Part shown: one piece after another, positions 1 through 7,965 of the stretch
Numbering within the stretch: position 1 is the first letter of the stretch
Layout of the letters: every line of letters begins with the position of its first letter
Source: JBOFDP01 sp051647125
GTDB taxonomy: Bacteria > Bacteroidota > Bacteroidia > Chitinophagales > Chitinophagaceae
Assembly (NCBI GenBank): GCA_051647125.1
Contig: JBOFDP010000094.1
Location: 1-33,793, forward strand
Length of the DNA: 33,793 nt
Direction of reading: 5' to 3'
The notes under the pieces: generated by a model
What the model was told of the DNA's origin: nothing
What the model saw: only the letters and a program-made list of their open reading frames with translations
The model's database searches: none
Position numbers and translations under genes: made by a program

Positions 1-716
1 GAAATAGCGAAGTTGTAAAAGATATTTCTTTTTCTATTAAACAAGGGGAAATTTTTGGACTTTTAGGACCCAATGGGGCAGGGAAAACCACCACCTTAGA
101 AATTATAGAAACCCTAAAATCAAAAACATCTGGTACTATTATCATAAATAGTATGAACATTGACCAATATCCTCAACAAATAAAACAAATTATTGGTGTA
201 CAATTACAATCTTGTAGTTTTTATCCTTCTCTTAATCTAATAGAACTATTACATTTATTTGCCGCTTTATACAATGTATCTATTAATGCCTTAGAAGTAT
301 TGGAAAAAGTAGACTTAGTCTCTAAAGCTCGTGCTAAATATAATCAGCTCAGTGGTGGACAAAAACAACGATTCTCTATTGCCACTACACTGCTCCATAA
401 ACCTAAAATCATATTTTTAGATGAACCTACCACAGGGTTAGACCCTCATGCAAGAAGAAGCCTCTGGCAACTTATACAACAAATTAGAAACGAAGGGGCT
501 ACCATTGTGCTAACAACCCACTATTTAGAAGAAGCAGAATTTCTTTGCGATACGGTAGGTATTATAGACCAAGGGAAAATTATTGCTATCAATACTCCTT
601 CTCAACTTATAGACGACTTACTTTCTACAGGATTCAGTAGACCCGTTGAAGTGAAAAAAGCTTCCTTAGAAGATGTTTTTATTCGCCTTACAGGAAAATC
701 ATTAGTAGAAATATAA
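1..716 (+). CDS. ABC-2 type transporter ATP-binding protein (5' end cut by window)
   Basis: This is the ATPase subunit of an ABC exporter and couples ATP hydrolysis to export through a partner permease. The reading frame is open from base 3, so the real start lies before the window; the ATG at 153 is internal because the Walker A motif GPNGAGKTT is encoded upstream of it, near base 70. Downstream come the signature LSGGQKQR, Walker B with FLDEPTTGLD, and the H-loop TTHYLEEAE. The end is short, closing soon after the H-loop with a small C-terminal extension, as in the CcmA/DrrA/NatA group of exporters. The permease is not downstream, since the next gene is convergent, so it may lie before the window. 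The substrate is unknown. All catalytic motifs are intact. Confidence 0.9.
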   Translation, partial: NSEVVKDISFSIKQGEIFGLLGPNGAGKTTTLEIIETLKSKTSGTIIINSMNIDQYPQQIKQIIGVQLQSCSFYPSLNLIELLHLFAALYNVSINALEVLEKVDLVSKARAKYNQLSGGQKQRFSIATTLLHKPKIIFLDEPTTGLDPHARRSLWQLIQQIRNEGATIVLTTHYLEEAEFLCDTVGIIDQGKIIAINTPSQLIDDLLSTGFSRPVEVKKASLEDVFIRLTGKSLVEI

Positions 717-746
717 TCGTATATCTATTCTATGAAATAACATAGT

Positions 747-2666
747 TTACCATTGCCAACTCATACTACCATACATGGTACGCAACGGCATGGGGTAATA
801 TTGTGTACTTTCATAATAGGTATTAAAGATATTTTCAATTCTAAATTTTAATGAGAGAATCTGTTTTTTTATAGGAAAATTATAGCCTATATAAACATTA
901 TGTATAAGATAATTTGGAGTAAAATAATCATTATCTGTACTTGTATATCGGATACCTACAAAATGAAGCAAATAACTAAATTCCAAATTACGCCAATGCA
1001 ATAGATACCTTACATTCCATTTATAGAGAGGAATATAAGGAACTTGTTTTTTATAAGACCTATCATTATAAAAATTTTTAGCCACATATATAGCTGGTGA
1101 ATAGGCATAATTGATAATAAGAGAATGTAACCAATAATTTTTTTTAAATGAAACCTCATTTGTAATTTCAGTACCATAAGACAATACAGTTTTCAAATTC
1201 TGTGGAGACCATATATAATTATACAATGGAAGCCATACTATCCAATTGTTAATATTCATGACATAAGCACTCACATCAGTTTTAAAGTTAAAGTATGTTA
1301 GAAAATCTTTTTTAAAACTCAAAGTTATATCTCCAGACACACCTCGTTCGGGCAACAAATTAGGATTCCCCCCCGGTTGCCAATATCTATCATTCAAGGA
1401 TGGATAATGATAGTTGTATGCTACGCTACTTTTTAGATTAAATATATTTTTTACGATACCAATATCAATTCCAGTAGATGCTGTAGGCAAAAAATAAGAA
1501 TTCACAACTTCCCCCATTATCTGCATATTCCAAACTATATTTTTTCTAATTTGATATACTCCACTTGATTGTAATACGACATCATGTTGACTAATATTTC
1601 TATCCACATAATTAGGTGATTTTATCGTAGTGAAAGTGTAGTTAAGATGATTATTTAATTTGAATTTTGGTGAAAATCTGTATTCATAATTTCCTTTTGC
1701 AATAATTGATGTTGATTGATTAAATTGCCGTGCATTTCCTGTTTCATAATTATTCCACTTTCTTGTATACAAATAGCTATCATACACATAGGCAAAGGTA
1801 GTTTTCCATCTATATTTGTATTGATTATCTTCTATCGAAATAAAAGAACGAACTGTATTATTGATAGATTGTTCATGAAATTGACTCACTACAATGATAG
1901 ATTGCGGTAAATTTTTTAAATTATATCCATACCAAATACTAGAGGATAACAATAATGAAGAATGTATTTTGTAGTAAAACTCTTGCATAGCACCTACCAA
2001 ATCATATGCAGCATCTTTTCTTCTTTCATAAAATGGCTCTTTCAAAAGTAGTTTATTGAGATAACGAAAATTATTATCAGAATGCTGATAATAAAGACGC
2101 GTTTTAAAATGAAAGTTTTTACTCTTTAAAATATTTAAAATCATCCCTCCTGTATAGGTATTATTAGAACCATATTCTCCAAGTATTTTTATACGATACA
2201 ACGAATCAAAAGGTGTATTTTTGAGTTGTATCATACCTCCCAACGCACCCGTACCATTTTGTATATAGCTATTGCCATGTACAAAACCTACTGCATCTGT
2301 AAGTAATACAGGAATCTGTGAAAAGTCAAAATTGCCAAAATTGGTAGTACTCATATTTATATCATTCCACATTACTTGAGTATGACCAGAAGCCGTACCC
2401 CGAAAGGAAGCTAAAGCTACTCCTCCCTGCCCCTTACTATTAATATACATCACACTATTGTCACTCAATATATCAGATAAATTTTTAGTAATATTTAACT
2501 GAATCACTCGTTCATCTATACTTGTTTTTCGGCTTCCTACATTATCATTAGTTTTCAAAGACGAATGTACTGTTATATTTTCCATAATCACAGAACTGTC
2601 TTTTTCTTGAGCATAATTTTTACTCAAGAAAAAGACAGTTAAGAAACTATATAGGACAATACGCAT
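747..2666 (-). CDS. btuB: BtuB-like TonB-dependent outer-membrane receptor
   Basis: Outer-membrane beta-barrel receptor of 639 residues, powered by TonB. A signal peptide ends near NYAQ (about residue 20), followed by a TonB-box-like ENITVHSS, a plug domain to about residue 150, then a barrel with the usual NPNLLPERG turn. The chain ends in an aromatic residue (SMSWQW), as outer-membrane proteins do. There is no N-terminal carboxypeptidase-like domain, unlike SusC proteins. It starts 3 bp after the BtuG-like gene, so the two are cotranscribed behind a cobalamin riboswitch. The substrate call of cobalamin or other corrinoids rests on that riboswitch and partner, not on residues in the receptor. 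A perfect 18-bp inverted repeat lies inside the first codons (see 2594-2640). Confidence 0.82.
   Translation of the reverse strand: MRIVLYSFLTVFFLSKNYAQEKDSSVIMENITVHSSLKTNDNVGSRKTSIDERVIQLNITKNLSDILSDNSVMYINSKGQGGVALASFRGTASGHTQVMWNDINMSTTNFGNFDFSQIPVLLTDAVGFVHGNSYIQNGTGALGGMIQLKNTPFDSLYRIKILGEYGSNNTYTGGMILNILKSKNFHFKTRLYYQHSDNNFRYLNKLLLKEPFYERRKDAAYDLVGAMQEFYYKIHSSLLLSSSIWYGYNLKNLPQSIIVVSQFHEQSINNTVRSFISIEDNQYKYRWKTTFAYVYDSYLYTRKWNNYETGNARQFNQSTSIIAKGNYEYRFSPKFKLNNHLNYTFTTIKSPNYVDRNISQHDVVLQSSGVYQIRKNIVWNMQIMGEVVNSYFLPTASTGIDIGIVKNIFNLKSSVAYNYHYPSLNDRYWQPGGNPNLLPERGVSGDITLSFKKDFLTYFNFKTDVSAYVMNINNWIVWLPLYNYIWSPQNLKTVLSYGTEITNEVSFKKNYWLHSLIINYAYSPAIYVAKNFYNDRSYKKQVPYIPLYKWNVRYLLHWRNLEFSYLLHFVGIRYTSTDNDYFTPNYLIHNVYIGYNFPIKKQILSLKFRIENIFNTYYESTQYYPMPLRTMYGSMSWQW
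2594..2640. repeat. Perfect 18-bp inverted repeat at the start of the receptor gene
   Basis: Arms 2594-2611 and 2623-2640 are exact reverse complements (AACTGTCTTTTTCTTGAG and its complement), with an 11-base loop. On the minus strand this gives a long RNA hairpin within codons about 9 to 25 of the receptor, in the signal-peptide region. No T-run follows in the direction of transcription, so it does not look like an intrinsic terminator. It could affect translation or mRNA processing between the lipoprotein and receptor genes. Confidence 0.85.
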
Positions 2667-2669
2667 CCA

Positions 2670-3752
2670 CTAAAATATATAAAGATATTGAGGAATAATA
2701 CCTGTCAAATAGTCTGTAATTTGTTCTCCTTGCTGATTAAATTCATACAATATACCTCGTTGAGAATAATCTAATGCATCACATATATATATCGTATGGT
2801 TACGAGAAATTCCCATGTTATACAACGTTTTTACTTTACCATCATACACAAACAAAGACTTTGAAGGAGCTAATGTATCATTGATAGATACTGCATAAAT
2901 CCCATTCTCCCTGGTCGTATTGTCTCTAGCATTGAAAAATAAACTATCTTGTGTAAAATTAGATTCTAATCTTCCAGCCATCCCGCTAACCACCAAATTA
3001 GATAATGATATTTTTTTTAAAACCTCTTTAGTCTCCGAAGAAATACATACCAAATCAGAAGAAGTAAGTATCCACAAATTTTTATTTTTATCCACTATCA
3101 GCTTAGAACTTCCTATTCCTCCATATTCAATGGTTGTATTAAGTTTCAAATCAGATAAATCTATAATCCCTATTTGACTGCCCATATTGACAAAAAGTAA
3201 ATTATCAACTTTCGCCATTTGTTTAGCACTCCTGGGAATATTAATCGATTGTACAATTTCATGTTTTGTAGTATTCAAAATATAAATAGCCGCATTGTAC
3301 AAATCACTCACAGCTGCCAAACTGTCGCTAATGCTTGTAATGTATTGTGGACTATTCCTTGCAGCCAATGGATTCATAATAGTAGCTATGGATTTAAAAT
3401 CCAATAAACTTAGCACCTCTATTTTTGTAGAAGCATTAAGCGTAACATATATTTCATTGCCTATCACGCTTATAGATTGAGCCACATCCCCCAAAGGACG
3501 ACGATTAGTATTTCTAAATACATCATTTATCAATAATCCCATTGTATTATTCATCAAGACGGACAAAGAAGCCGTACCTCTACCAAAATTACCTTCATTA
3601 GCCAATAACAACTGATAAGGTTTTGAGAACGTAGGTGGATCTTTATCTATAAAATTATCTTCTTTCTGACATTGTGCAAAGTAAAACACGATAAATAATG
3701 CCATCATTAAGAATAAAAAATTTCGGCTTGCTATAAGTAAAATCCGTTTCAT
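2670..3752 (-). CDS. BtuG-like surface lipoprotein, YncE-type beta-propeller
   Basis: Lipoprotein of 360 residues, probably a cobalamin-binding surface protein that hands its ligand to the receptor encoded next to it. A hydrophobic signal peptide ends in a lipobox with Cys28 (YFAQC). The next residues, QKEDN, resemble the QK-acidic lipoprotein export signal that sends Bacteroidota lipoproteins to the cell surface. The rest is made of propeller-like repeats of the YncE/DUF5074 kind, for example VLSLLDFKSIATI, IYILNTTKHEIVQSI and IGIIDLSDLKLNTTI. In Bacteroides, BtuG is such a propeller, binds B12 tightly and sits on BtuB. The riboswitch upstream and the receptor 3 bp downstream support this role. 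Without that context I would call it only a YncE-like protein. Confidence 0.78.
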   Translation of the reverse strand: MKRILLIASRNFLFLMMALFIVFYFAQCQKEDNFIDKDPPTFSKPYQLLLANEGNFGRGTASLSVLMNNTMGLLINDVFRNTNRRPLGDVAQSISVIGNEIYVTLNASTKIEVLSLLDFKSIATIMNPLAARNSPQYITSISDSLAAVSDLYNAAIYILNTTKHEIVQSINIPRSAKQMAKVDNLLFVNMGSQIGIIDLSDLKLNTTIEYGGIGSSKLIVDKNKNLWILTSSDLVCISSETKEVLKKISLSNLVVSGMAGRLESNFTQDSLFFNARDNTTRENGIYAVSINDTLAPSKSLFVYDGKVKTLYNMGISRNHTIYICDALDYSQRGILYEFNQQGEQITDYLTGIIPQYLYIF

Positions 3753-3920
3753 AATAATTAATTTGTTTTTTAAATAAAAATAATTTAAACCATTTATTCA
3801 AATACAACCAGCTAAAAACTACGAAAAGTAAATAAAATCAGTCTTCCGTGCACTAAAAACTCATACTCTACTTATCCGTTGCTTTTTTCCCGAAGCAAAG
3901 AATATTTTTTAACAAAATTT

Positions 3921-4080
3921 TGGCAGGTCTTCTGGCTTCCTTCCCCTTATCAAAGCCTTCCCGTCTTTTAATACAGTGACTTTTTGATTTTGATAAGCTT
4001 TTTTGAAGGTTACAGCTGCGGGTACAGCTCCGAAATCTAATCGGATTCCCTTTTCATAGTTTATAAATCTATAATGATTA
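3921..4080 (-). promoter_or_regulatory. Cobalamin (adenosylcobalamin-type) riboswitch
   Basis: Read on the minus strand, the conserved blocks occur in the expected order: GAAAAGGGAATC near 4055, then GGAGCTGTACCCGCAGCTGT (the B12 box region), AAGTCACTG near 3980, and GAAGCCAGAAGACCTGCC at the 3' end near 3921. It lies about 170 bases upstream of the BtuG-like gene and should repress the lipoprotein-receptor pair when cobalamin is plentiful. The 5' boundary is approximate. The leader between 3753 and 3920 holds a small hairpin (TTGCTT/AAGCAA near 3880-3897) with no T-run, so the mode of control, transcriptional or translational, is unclear. I see nothing else between 3753 and 4238. Confidence 0.92.
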
Positions 4081-4238
4081 TGATTATAAAACTAACCAAA
4101 CTTTGTTCAATTGCAAATTAATAGCAATTTTTTTATATCTTCAGTTATTTTTTATGCACAAGTTTTACACCATAAGAGTTGAAATAGGATGAAGAAACTA
4201 TTTTATAAAAAATATTTTTTATAATTAAAAAAAACAGT

Positions 4239-4246
4239 TATTTTTG
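4239..4246 (+). promoter_or_regulatory. Promoter -7 element for tRNA-Asn
   Basis: TATTTTTG matches the Bacteroidota -7 consensus TAnnTTTG and ends 22 bases before the mature tRNA 5' end, a short leader for RNase P to remove. No clear TTTG occurs at the -33 position. Confidence 0.5.
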
Positions 4247-4268
4247 CACAAGTTTTTTATGAAAATAT

Positions 4269-4342
4269 TCCTCCTTAGCTCAGTTGGTTAGAGCATTTGA
4301 CTGTTAATCAAAGGGTCGCTGGTTCAAGTCCAGCAGGGGGAG
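4269..4342 (+). tRNA. tRNA-Asn (GTT)
   Basis: A full cloverleaf can be folded: acceptor TCCTCCT pairs with AGGGGGA (one G-U pair), a D arm starts GCTCAGTTGGTTAGAGC, the anticodon stem TTTGA/TCAAA encloses the loop CTGTTAA with anticodon GTT, and the T arm GCTGG-TTCAAGT-CCAGC follows. The discriminator base is G and the CCA end is not encoded. A T-rich terminator hairpin starts 2 bases later. Confidence 0.97.
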
Positions 4343-4344
4343 CA

Positions 4345-4376
4345 AAAGCAAACTTTTTTTAAAGTTTGCTTTTTTA
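4345..4376 (+). terminator. Intrinsic terminator after tRNA-Asn
   Basis: AAAGCAAACTTT (4345-4356) pairs with AAAGTTTGCTTT (4361-4372) around a four-T loop and runs into further T residues. It directly follows the tRNA. Confidence 0.8.
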
Positions 4377-4425
4377 TTATAAAATCTGTAAATTTGTTCC
4401 AAATTATTTCATCATTATTAGGAAT

Positions 4426-4992
4426 ATGATTTCCAATATATATCTTCTTTTTAACACATTACACATCATAGGATTTGTTTGTTGGTTTGGTGGATTATTT
4501 TATGTAGTCCGCATTTTTGTATATTTTACCGAAAGTGATCAATCTGATGTAGATAAAACAAAGTGGGAATATCAATATAGTCTTATGGAACAACGATGCT
4601 ACTATATTATTACCCTACCAGGCTTATTTATTACTTGGACTTTTGGTTTAGGAATGCTTGTGGTAAAATATATCTACGACCCTATATTTTTAGCATCTCC
4701 ATGGTTATGGATAAAACTTTTTCTTTTAATCTTACTCACTATATACAATTTTTATTGTGGTAAAATAGTACGATGTCATAAACAAGGAAAACCCATACTC
4801 AATTCCTTTCAATTTAGATTATTAAATGAAGTCCCCACCATATTTCTAATATTGATATGCGTATTAGGAATATACAAATCCATGACCAATTTTTGGTACT
4901 TGACTGGGAGTATCCTCATCATCCTATTTTTGCTACACTATATAGCTAAAAAATATAAAGAATATCGTTTAAAAAAACTTAATAAAAAATAA
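4426..4992 (+). CDS. hemJ: HemJ-family protoporphyrinogen IX oxidase
   Basis: Inner-membrane protein of 188 residues, matching the HemJ family (UPF0093) that oxidises protoporphyrinogen IX in heme synthesis in many bacteria lacking HemG or HemY. Four to five hydrophobic helices are visible. The first holds the family signature LHIIGFVCWFGGLFYVVR with its conserved His; later come MEQRCYYIITLPGLFITW and a WLWIKL segment with the conserved Lys. I place the start at MISNIYLLF (ATG 4426, preceded by AGGA) because the family begins there; an upstream ATG at 4366 lies in the tRNA terminator. The peroxiredoxin gene follows after 16 bases, so the two are probably cotranscribed. Confidence 0.85.
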   Translation: MISNIYLLFNTLHIIGFVCWFGGLFYVVRIFVYFTESDQSDVDKTKWEYQYSLMEQRCYYIITLPGLFITWTFGLGMLVVKYIYDPIFLASPWLWIKLFLLILLTIYNFYCGKIVRCHKQGKPILNSFQFRLLNEVPTIFLILICVLGIYKSMTNFWYLTGSILIILFLLHYIAKKYKEYRLKKLNKK

Positions 4993-5008
4993 AAAAATTA
5001 TACCTGTT

Positions 5009-5479
5009 ATGAATCTTCAAATTAACGAACAAGCACCGAATTTCACTTTATTAAATAGTGAAAATCAATCTGTATCTTTGAACCAGTTTCAAGATAAAAA
5101 AAATGTAGTTATCTTATTTTTTCCATTGGCTTTTACGGGAGTATGTACCAAAGAACTCTGTGATACAAGAGATAATATGGCTAAATATGAATCGTTAAAC
5201 GCAGAAATTTTATCAATATCTGTAGATTCTATTTTTACTTTGGCAGAATTTAAAAAACAACAAAATTATAACTTCTCTTTATTAAGTGATTTTAATAAAG
5301 AAGTATCTAAACTTTATGGTACTTTTTACGAAGAATTTGTTTTGGGAATGAAAGGAGTATCTAAAAGGTCTGCCTTTGTAGTTGATAAAAATGGTATTCT
5401 TCGCTATACTGAAGTATTGGAAGATGCTAGCAATGTGCCTAATTTTTCCGCTATACAAGAATGCTTACAAAAGATTTAA
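5009..5479 (+). CDS. Peroxiredoxin (AhpC/TSA family, AhpE/BCP-like)
   Basis: Thiol peroxidase of 156 residues with a thioredoxin fold, reducing peroxides in the cytoplasm. The active site is PLAFTGVC, the family pattern Pxxx(T/S)xxC, with peroxidatic Cys46. A second Cys five residues later (Cys51, CTKELC) could be the resolving residue, and another Cys is near the C terminus. The conserved Arg follows in the C-terminal half (SKRSAFVVDKNG). There is no signal peptide. It lies 16 bases after hemJ and ends just before a strong terminator, so these form a two-gene unit. Placing it with heme synthesis is sensible, since the HemJ step is oxidative, but the functional link is inference. Confidence 0.9.
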   Translation: MNLQINEQAPNFTLLNSENQSVSLNQFQDKKNVVILFFPLAFTGVCTKELCDTRDNMAKYESLNAEILSISVDSIFTLAEFKKQQNYNFSLLSDFNKEVSKLYGTFYEEFVLGMKGVSKRSAFVVDKNGILRYTEVLEDASNVPNFSAIQECLQKI

Positions 5480-5490
5480 TTTAATGACTT

Positions 5491-5537
5491 AAAAAAGAGA
5501 GCGATATGTACTATATTTCATATCGCTCTCTTTTTTT
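5491..5537 (+). terminator. Strong intrinsic terminator after the peroxiredoxin gene
   Basis: Arms of 18 bases (5491-5508 and 5519-5536) are perfect complements around a 10-base loop. The core is GAGAGCGATATG with A-runs on the left and T-runs on the right, so it can work on both strands. Confidence 0.92.
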
Positions 5538-5576
5538 AATGAATACCTAGTTATATGCCTGCTAAATAATCTCATA

Positions 5577-5756
5577 TTATATAAAAAATAAGGGTATGTA
5601 GATGAGGTAGCCTGTTAAATTATCAAACCGAACATGCATAGATACAGAAACTTCAGTTACTAATAAACAATACCTCAAATCTATTTCTCTATAGGTAAGA
5701 AAACTATTACTATAAAATCTATCTAAAGTCTGACATTGTAGCCTAATTTCCCCCAC
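5577..5756 (-). other. Open frame of 59 codons, possible small gene or remnant
   Basis: On the minus strand a frame starting at GTG (5756) stays open for 59 codons (VGEIRLQCQ... to ...IPLFFI, stop 5577-5579). That is long for chance in DNA this AT-rich, and the composition looks protein-like, but there is no ATG start, no clear ribosome site and no family I recognise. The remaining bases of the 5538-5874 gap show only a lone TATCTTTG (5797-5804) followed by an AAGGAG site and a four-codon frame. Confidence 0.2.
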
Positions 5757-5874
5757 ATAGATTTAAGTACATTAATCTATAATTTGCAGCTTTTTCTATC
5801 TTTGCATCATAAGGAGATTCCCTCCCATTATGCTATTTCCATAATTAAATAAAATAGGAAGTTCTTATTTTCCC

Positions 5875-6774
5875 CTAGCTAGGACTTATTTTAAAGACGG
5901 CCATCACCCTCATGCTACCAACATCACAATTTGTAGGGTTTGGCAACTCTACTGGGAGAGGAGGAGGAATACGAGTATATACTTGAATGAATAGGGAAAT
6001 TTCATCTCCTACATTCAAATATCCCAAACGCTCTGCCCCTGGTAAATGGTACCTATTAGCCTCTGTTCGTGTTTTCCAAGCAGGAGCTCCGGGTATATTA
6101 CAATTAGGCAGTGGAACGGATGTTATAACGGAAGTCGAATAATTATGAATGACCATCTTCGCTAGTAATGGACTGTATATATCTTTATTTTTTACAAGAG
6201 TTGCCTCAATCATAAATCTACTTGCCCAACACGTAAAATAAGGACCATCTGGTCCGTTCGGTAAAGTAGGTATAATCTGTATACTATTTAATGTATAATA
6301 TCCAGCTTTTTCTATTTTTACTATCGGAAGAAAAGTGGTGTGATATCTATTCACCTTTACATTTATCGTAGGCATACTCCATGTAGAAGGTAGCTCTTCA
6401 TAGCCTCTCCATAGTTGTATACAAACAGTATTATCAAAATCCTTTAGTTCATACTCTGTCCTACAAAAATCCATATTAATACTTCCTTTCAGGTCACTTA
6501 TATCAATCCCATTTAATGAATTTAATTGAAGAACAGTATTAGGACTTGATAATACAATAGCATTATAAGTTCGGTGATGATTATTTACCTCAATCGTATG
6601 TGGACCTAGAATCCGTACTTCATCATGTCCTATACGGCTCTGATCTGTCCATGTAAAACAACTCCTGAAATCCCCCGATTGTTTTGAATCCACAGTTTGT
6701 GATTGGAGAACTTCAAAAATTCCCCCTCCCAGCATAAATACAAAGAGCATTAAATTAGAAGATAATCTGTTCAT
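5875..6774 (-). CDS. Secreted six-cysteine protein, paralog A (unknown function)
   Basis: I do not recognise this family. The protein has 299 residues and a signal peptide (hydrophobic MLFVFMLGGG region, cleavage near LQSQ). It is clearly paralogous to the next gene upstream (6964-7848): both share SG(D/E)(F/Y)RSCFTW(T/V)DQ, a GIDIS..KG.INM..CR..YE block, an N.C..LW stretch, NC.IPG.P and NVGDEISL near the C terminus. Six cysteines align between the two (RSCF, FCRT, VCIQ, TCWA, NCNI, NCDV), suggesting disulfides in the periplasm or outside. There is no lipobox, TonB box, membrane helix or type IX C-terminal domain. The gap to its paralog is 189 bases, so it may have its own promoter. Confidence 0.8.
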   Translation of the reverse strand: MNRLSSNLMLFVFMLGGGIFEVLQSQTVDSKQSGDFRSCFTWTDQSRIGHDEVRILGPHTIEVNNHHRTYNAIVLSSPNTVLQLNSLNGIDISDLKGSINMDFCRTEYELKDFDNTVCIQLWRGYEELPSTWSMPTINVKVNRYHTTFLPIVKIEKAGYYTLNSIQIIPTLPNGPDGPYFTCWASRFMIEATLVKNKDIYSPLLAKMVIHNYSTSVITSVPLPNCNIPGAPAWKTRTEANRYHLPGAERLGYLNVGDEISLFIQVYTRIPPPLPVELPNPTNCDVGSMRVMAVFKISPS

Positions 6775-6963
6775 AAAGGCATTTTTTAGGTTTATTTAAT
6801 ATCACGAATATAAAGAGAAAATTTAGTTTTATCTATTTTCAAGGCTTCATACTTAGTGCATATAACACAAAGCAAGCAAAAATGTCTTAAAAAATACGCA
6901 TAAAATAGGCTGTATATAAAAATTTGTAAGATATTTACATGTATAGTCATTATCTTTCTTTTA

Positions 6964-7848
6964 TTAATCTCTTTTTATGTTATACTGCGCAAATACTCTC
7001 ATATTACCTACTGTACAACGAATACCACCAGTAGGACCTTCGGAAACAACCTTCACAGTCAGAGAAATTTCATCTCCTACATTGCAATATCCCAAGTTTA
7101 TGGGCAGACCATAAAAATAAGGATACTCACCAGCAGTAGAACTTACACTCGTAGGACCACCTGGTATAGAACAATTTGATAATTTTCCGGTAGTAAAAGT
7201 ATATCCACTAGAGTAATACCACTCGTTCCAAACCTTCATATTAACCCCATTTTTTCTAAGAACTACCTCTTGAAAAACAAACCTTGTCCTATTACATAAG
7301 TCAAAACCAAGATCTCCTCCCCACGGCAAAGTAAATAATAATTTGACCTTAGTTAGTTTATAGTTTCCCGGTCTTTCTATTTTTGCCATCTCCAAGGGGA
7401 AAATGTGATTCTGTGAAGAACCACTTATGTATCCTGTCCAAGAATAACCAGGAATATACCATAAGGGAAAACAAGCAGAAGCGTTATAGTCATTTTGCTC
7501 ATAATTGATTCTACAAGTGTTCATATTTATATTCCCTTTATCAGTACTTATATCTATACCAGTCATTCCCTTTAATTCAAAAGCACTATTACTGTTACTT
7601 AATATAATAGTATTAAAAGCTTTATGATTTGCAGTTACCTCAACTATATGCCCCGGTCCTATATGTATATCCTCTTGCCCCACAAGAGTTTGATCTACCC
7701 ATGTAAAACAACTCCTATATTCACCCGATTCTCTTGTATTCACTTGTGATTGGCAAACACCTATGCCCCCCCAGTATAAATAAAAAAGCAAGAATATAGA
7801 GACTATTTTTGAAAAAAAAACAGTATAGTTTATGATAATTATCTTCAT
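6964..7848 (-). CDS. Secreted six-cysteine protein, paralog B (unknown function)
   Basis: Protein of 294 residues and unknown function, tandem paralog of the gene at 5875-6774. An N-terminal hydrophobic stretch (VSIFLLFYLYWGG) and cleavage near GVCQSQ indicate export. The six aligned cysteines are all present (RSCF, TCRI, ACFP, LCNR, NCSI, RCTV); an extra one occurs in GYCNVGDE, where paralog A has Leu. The middle (residues about 110-200) and the segment before the last Cys are the most divergent, while the N-terminal 100 residues and the GDEISL block are well conserved, as expected after an old duplication. A TAATTTTG element (minus strand, 7860-7853) ends only four bases before the ATG, so transcription may start at or next to the start codon. 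Confidence 0.8.
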   Translation of the reverse strand: MKIIIINYTVFFSKIVSIFLLFYLYWGGIGVCQSQVNTRESGEYRSCFTWVDQTLVGQEDIHIGPGHIVEVTANHKAFNTIILSNSNSAFELKGMTGIDISTDKGNINMNTCRINYEQNDYNASACFPLWYIPGYSWTGYISGSSQNHIFPLEMAKIERPGNYKLTKVKLLFTLPWGGDLGFDLCNRTRFVFQEVVLRKNGVNMKVWNEWYYSSGYTFTTGKLSNCSIPGGPTSVSSTAGEYPYFYGLPINLGYCNVGDEISLTVKVVSEGPTGGIRCTVGNMRVFAQYNIKRD

Positions 7849-7965
7849 GCTACAAAATTACAAATAAAAATTATATTTTTAGAAAAAATATTATATTTTT
7901 AAGCATAAAGAGAGTTGTTCATCATCTTAAAACTAACATTCGCACTAATCTACAAAATAAATTTT

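Noticed and set aside
730..745. CTATG/CATAG hairpin between the convergent ABC ATPase and B12 receptor genes
   Set aside because: Five base pairs with no T-run; too weak to call a terminator.
2920..3480. Open frames on the plus strand opposite the BtuG-like gene
   Set aside because: They are antisense shadows of a well-supported gene and have no family resemblance or upstream signals.
3880..3897. Hairpin TTGCTT/AAGCAA in the leader between riboswitch and lipoprotein gene, as an intrinsic terminator
   Set aside because: The stem is only six pairs and no T-run follows on the minus strand.
5797..5845. TATCTTTG followed by AAGGAG and an ATG on the plus strand, resembling the front of a gene
   Set aside because: The frame closes after four codons and no -33 element is found; at most the scar of a lost gene.
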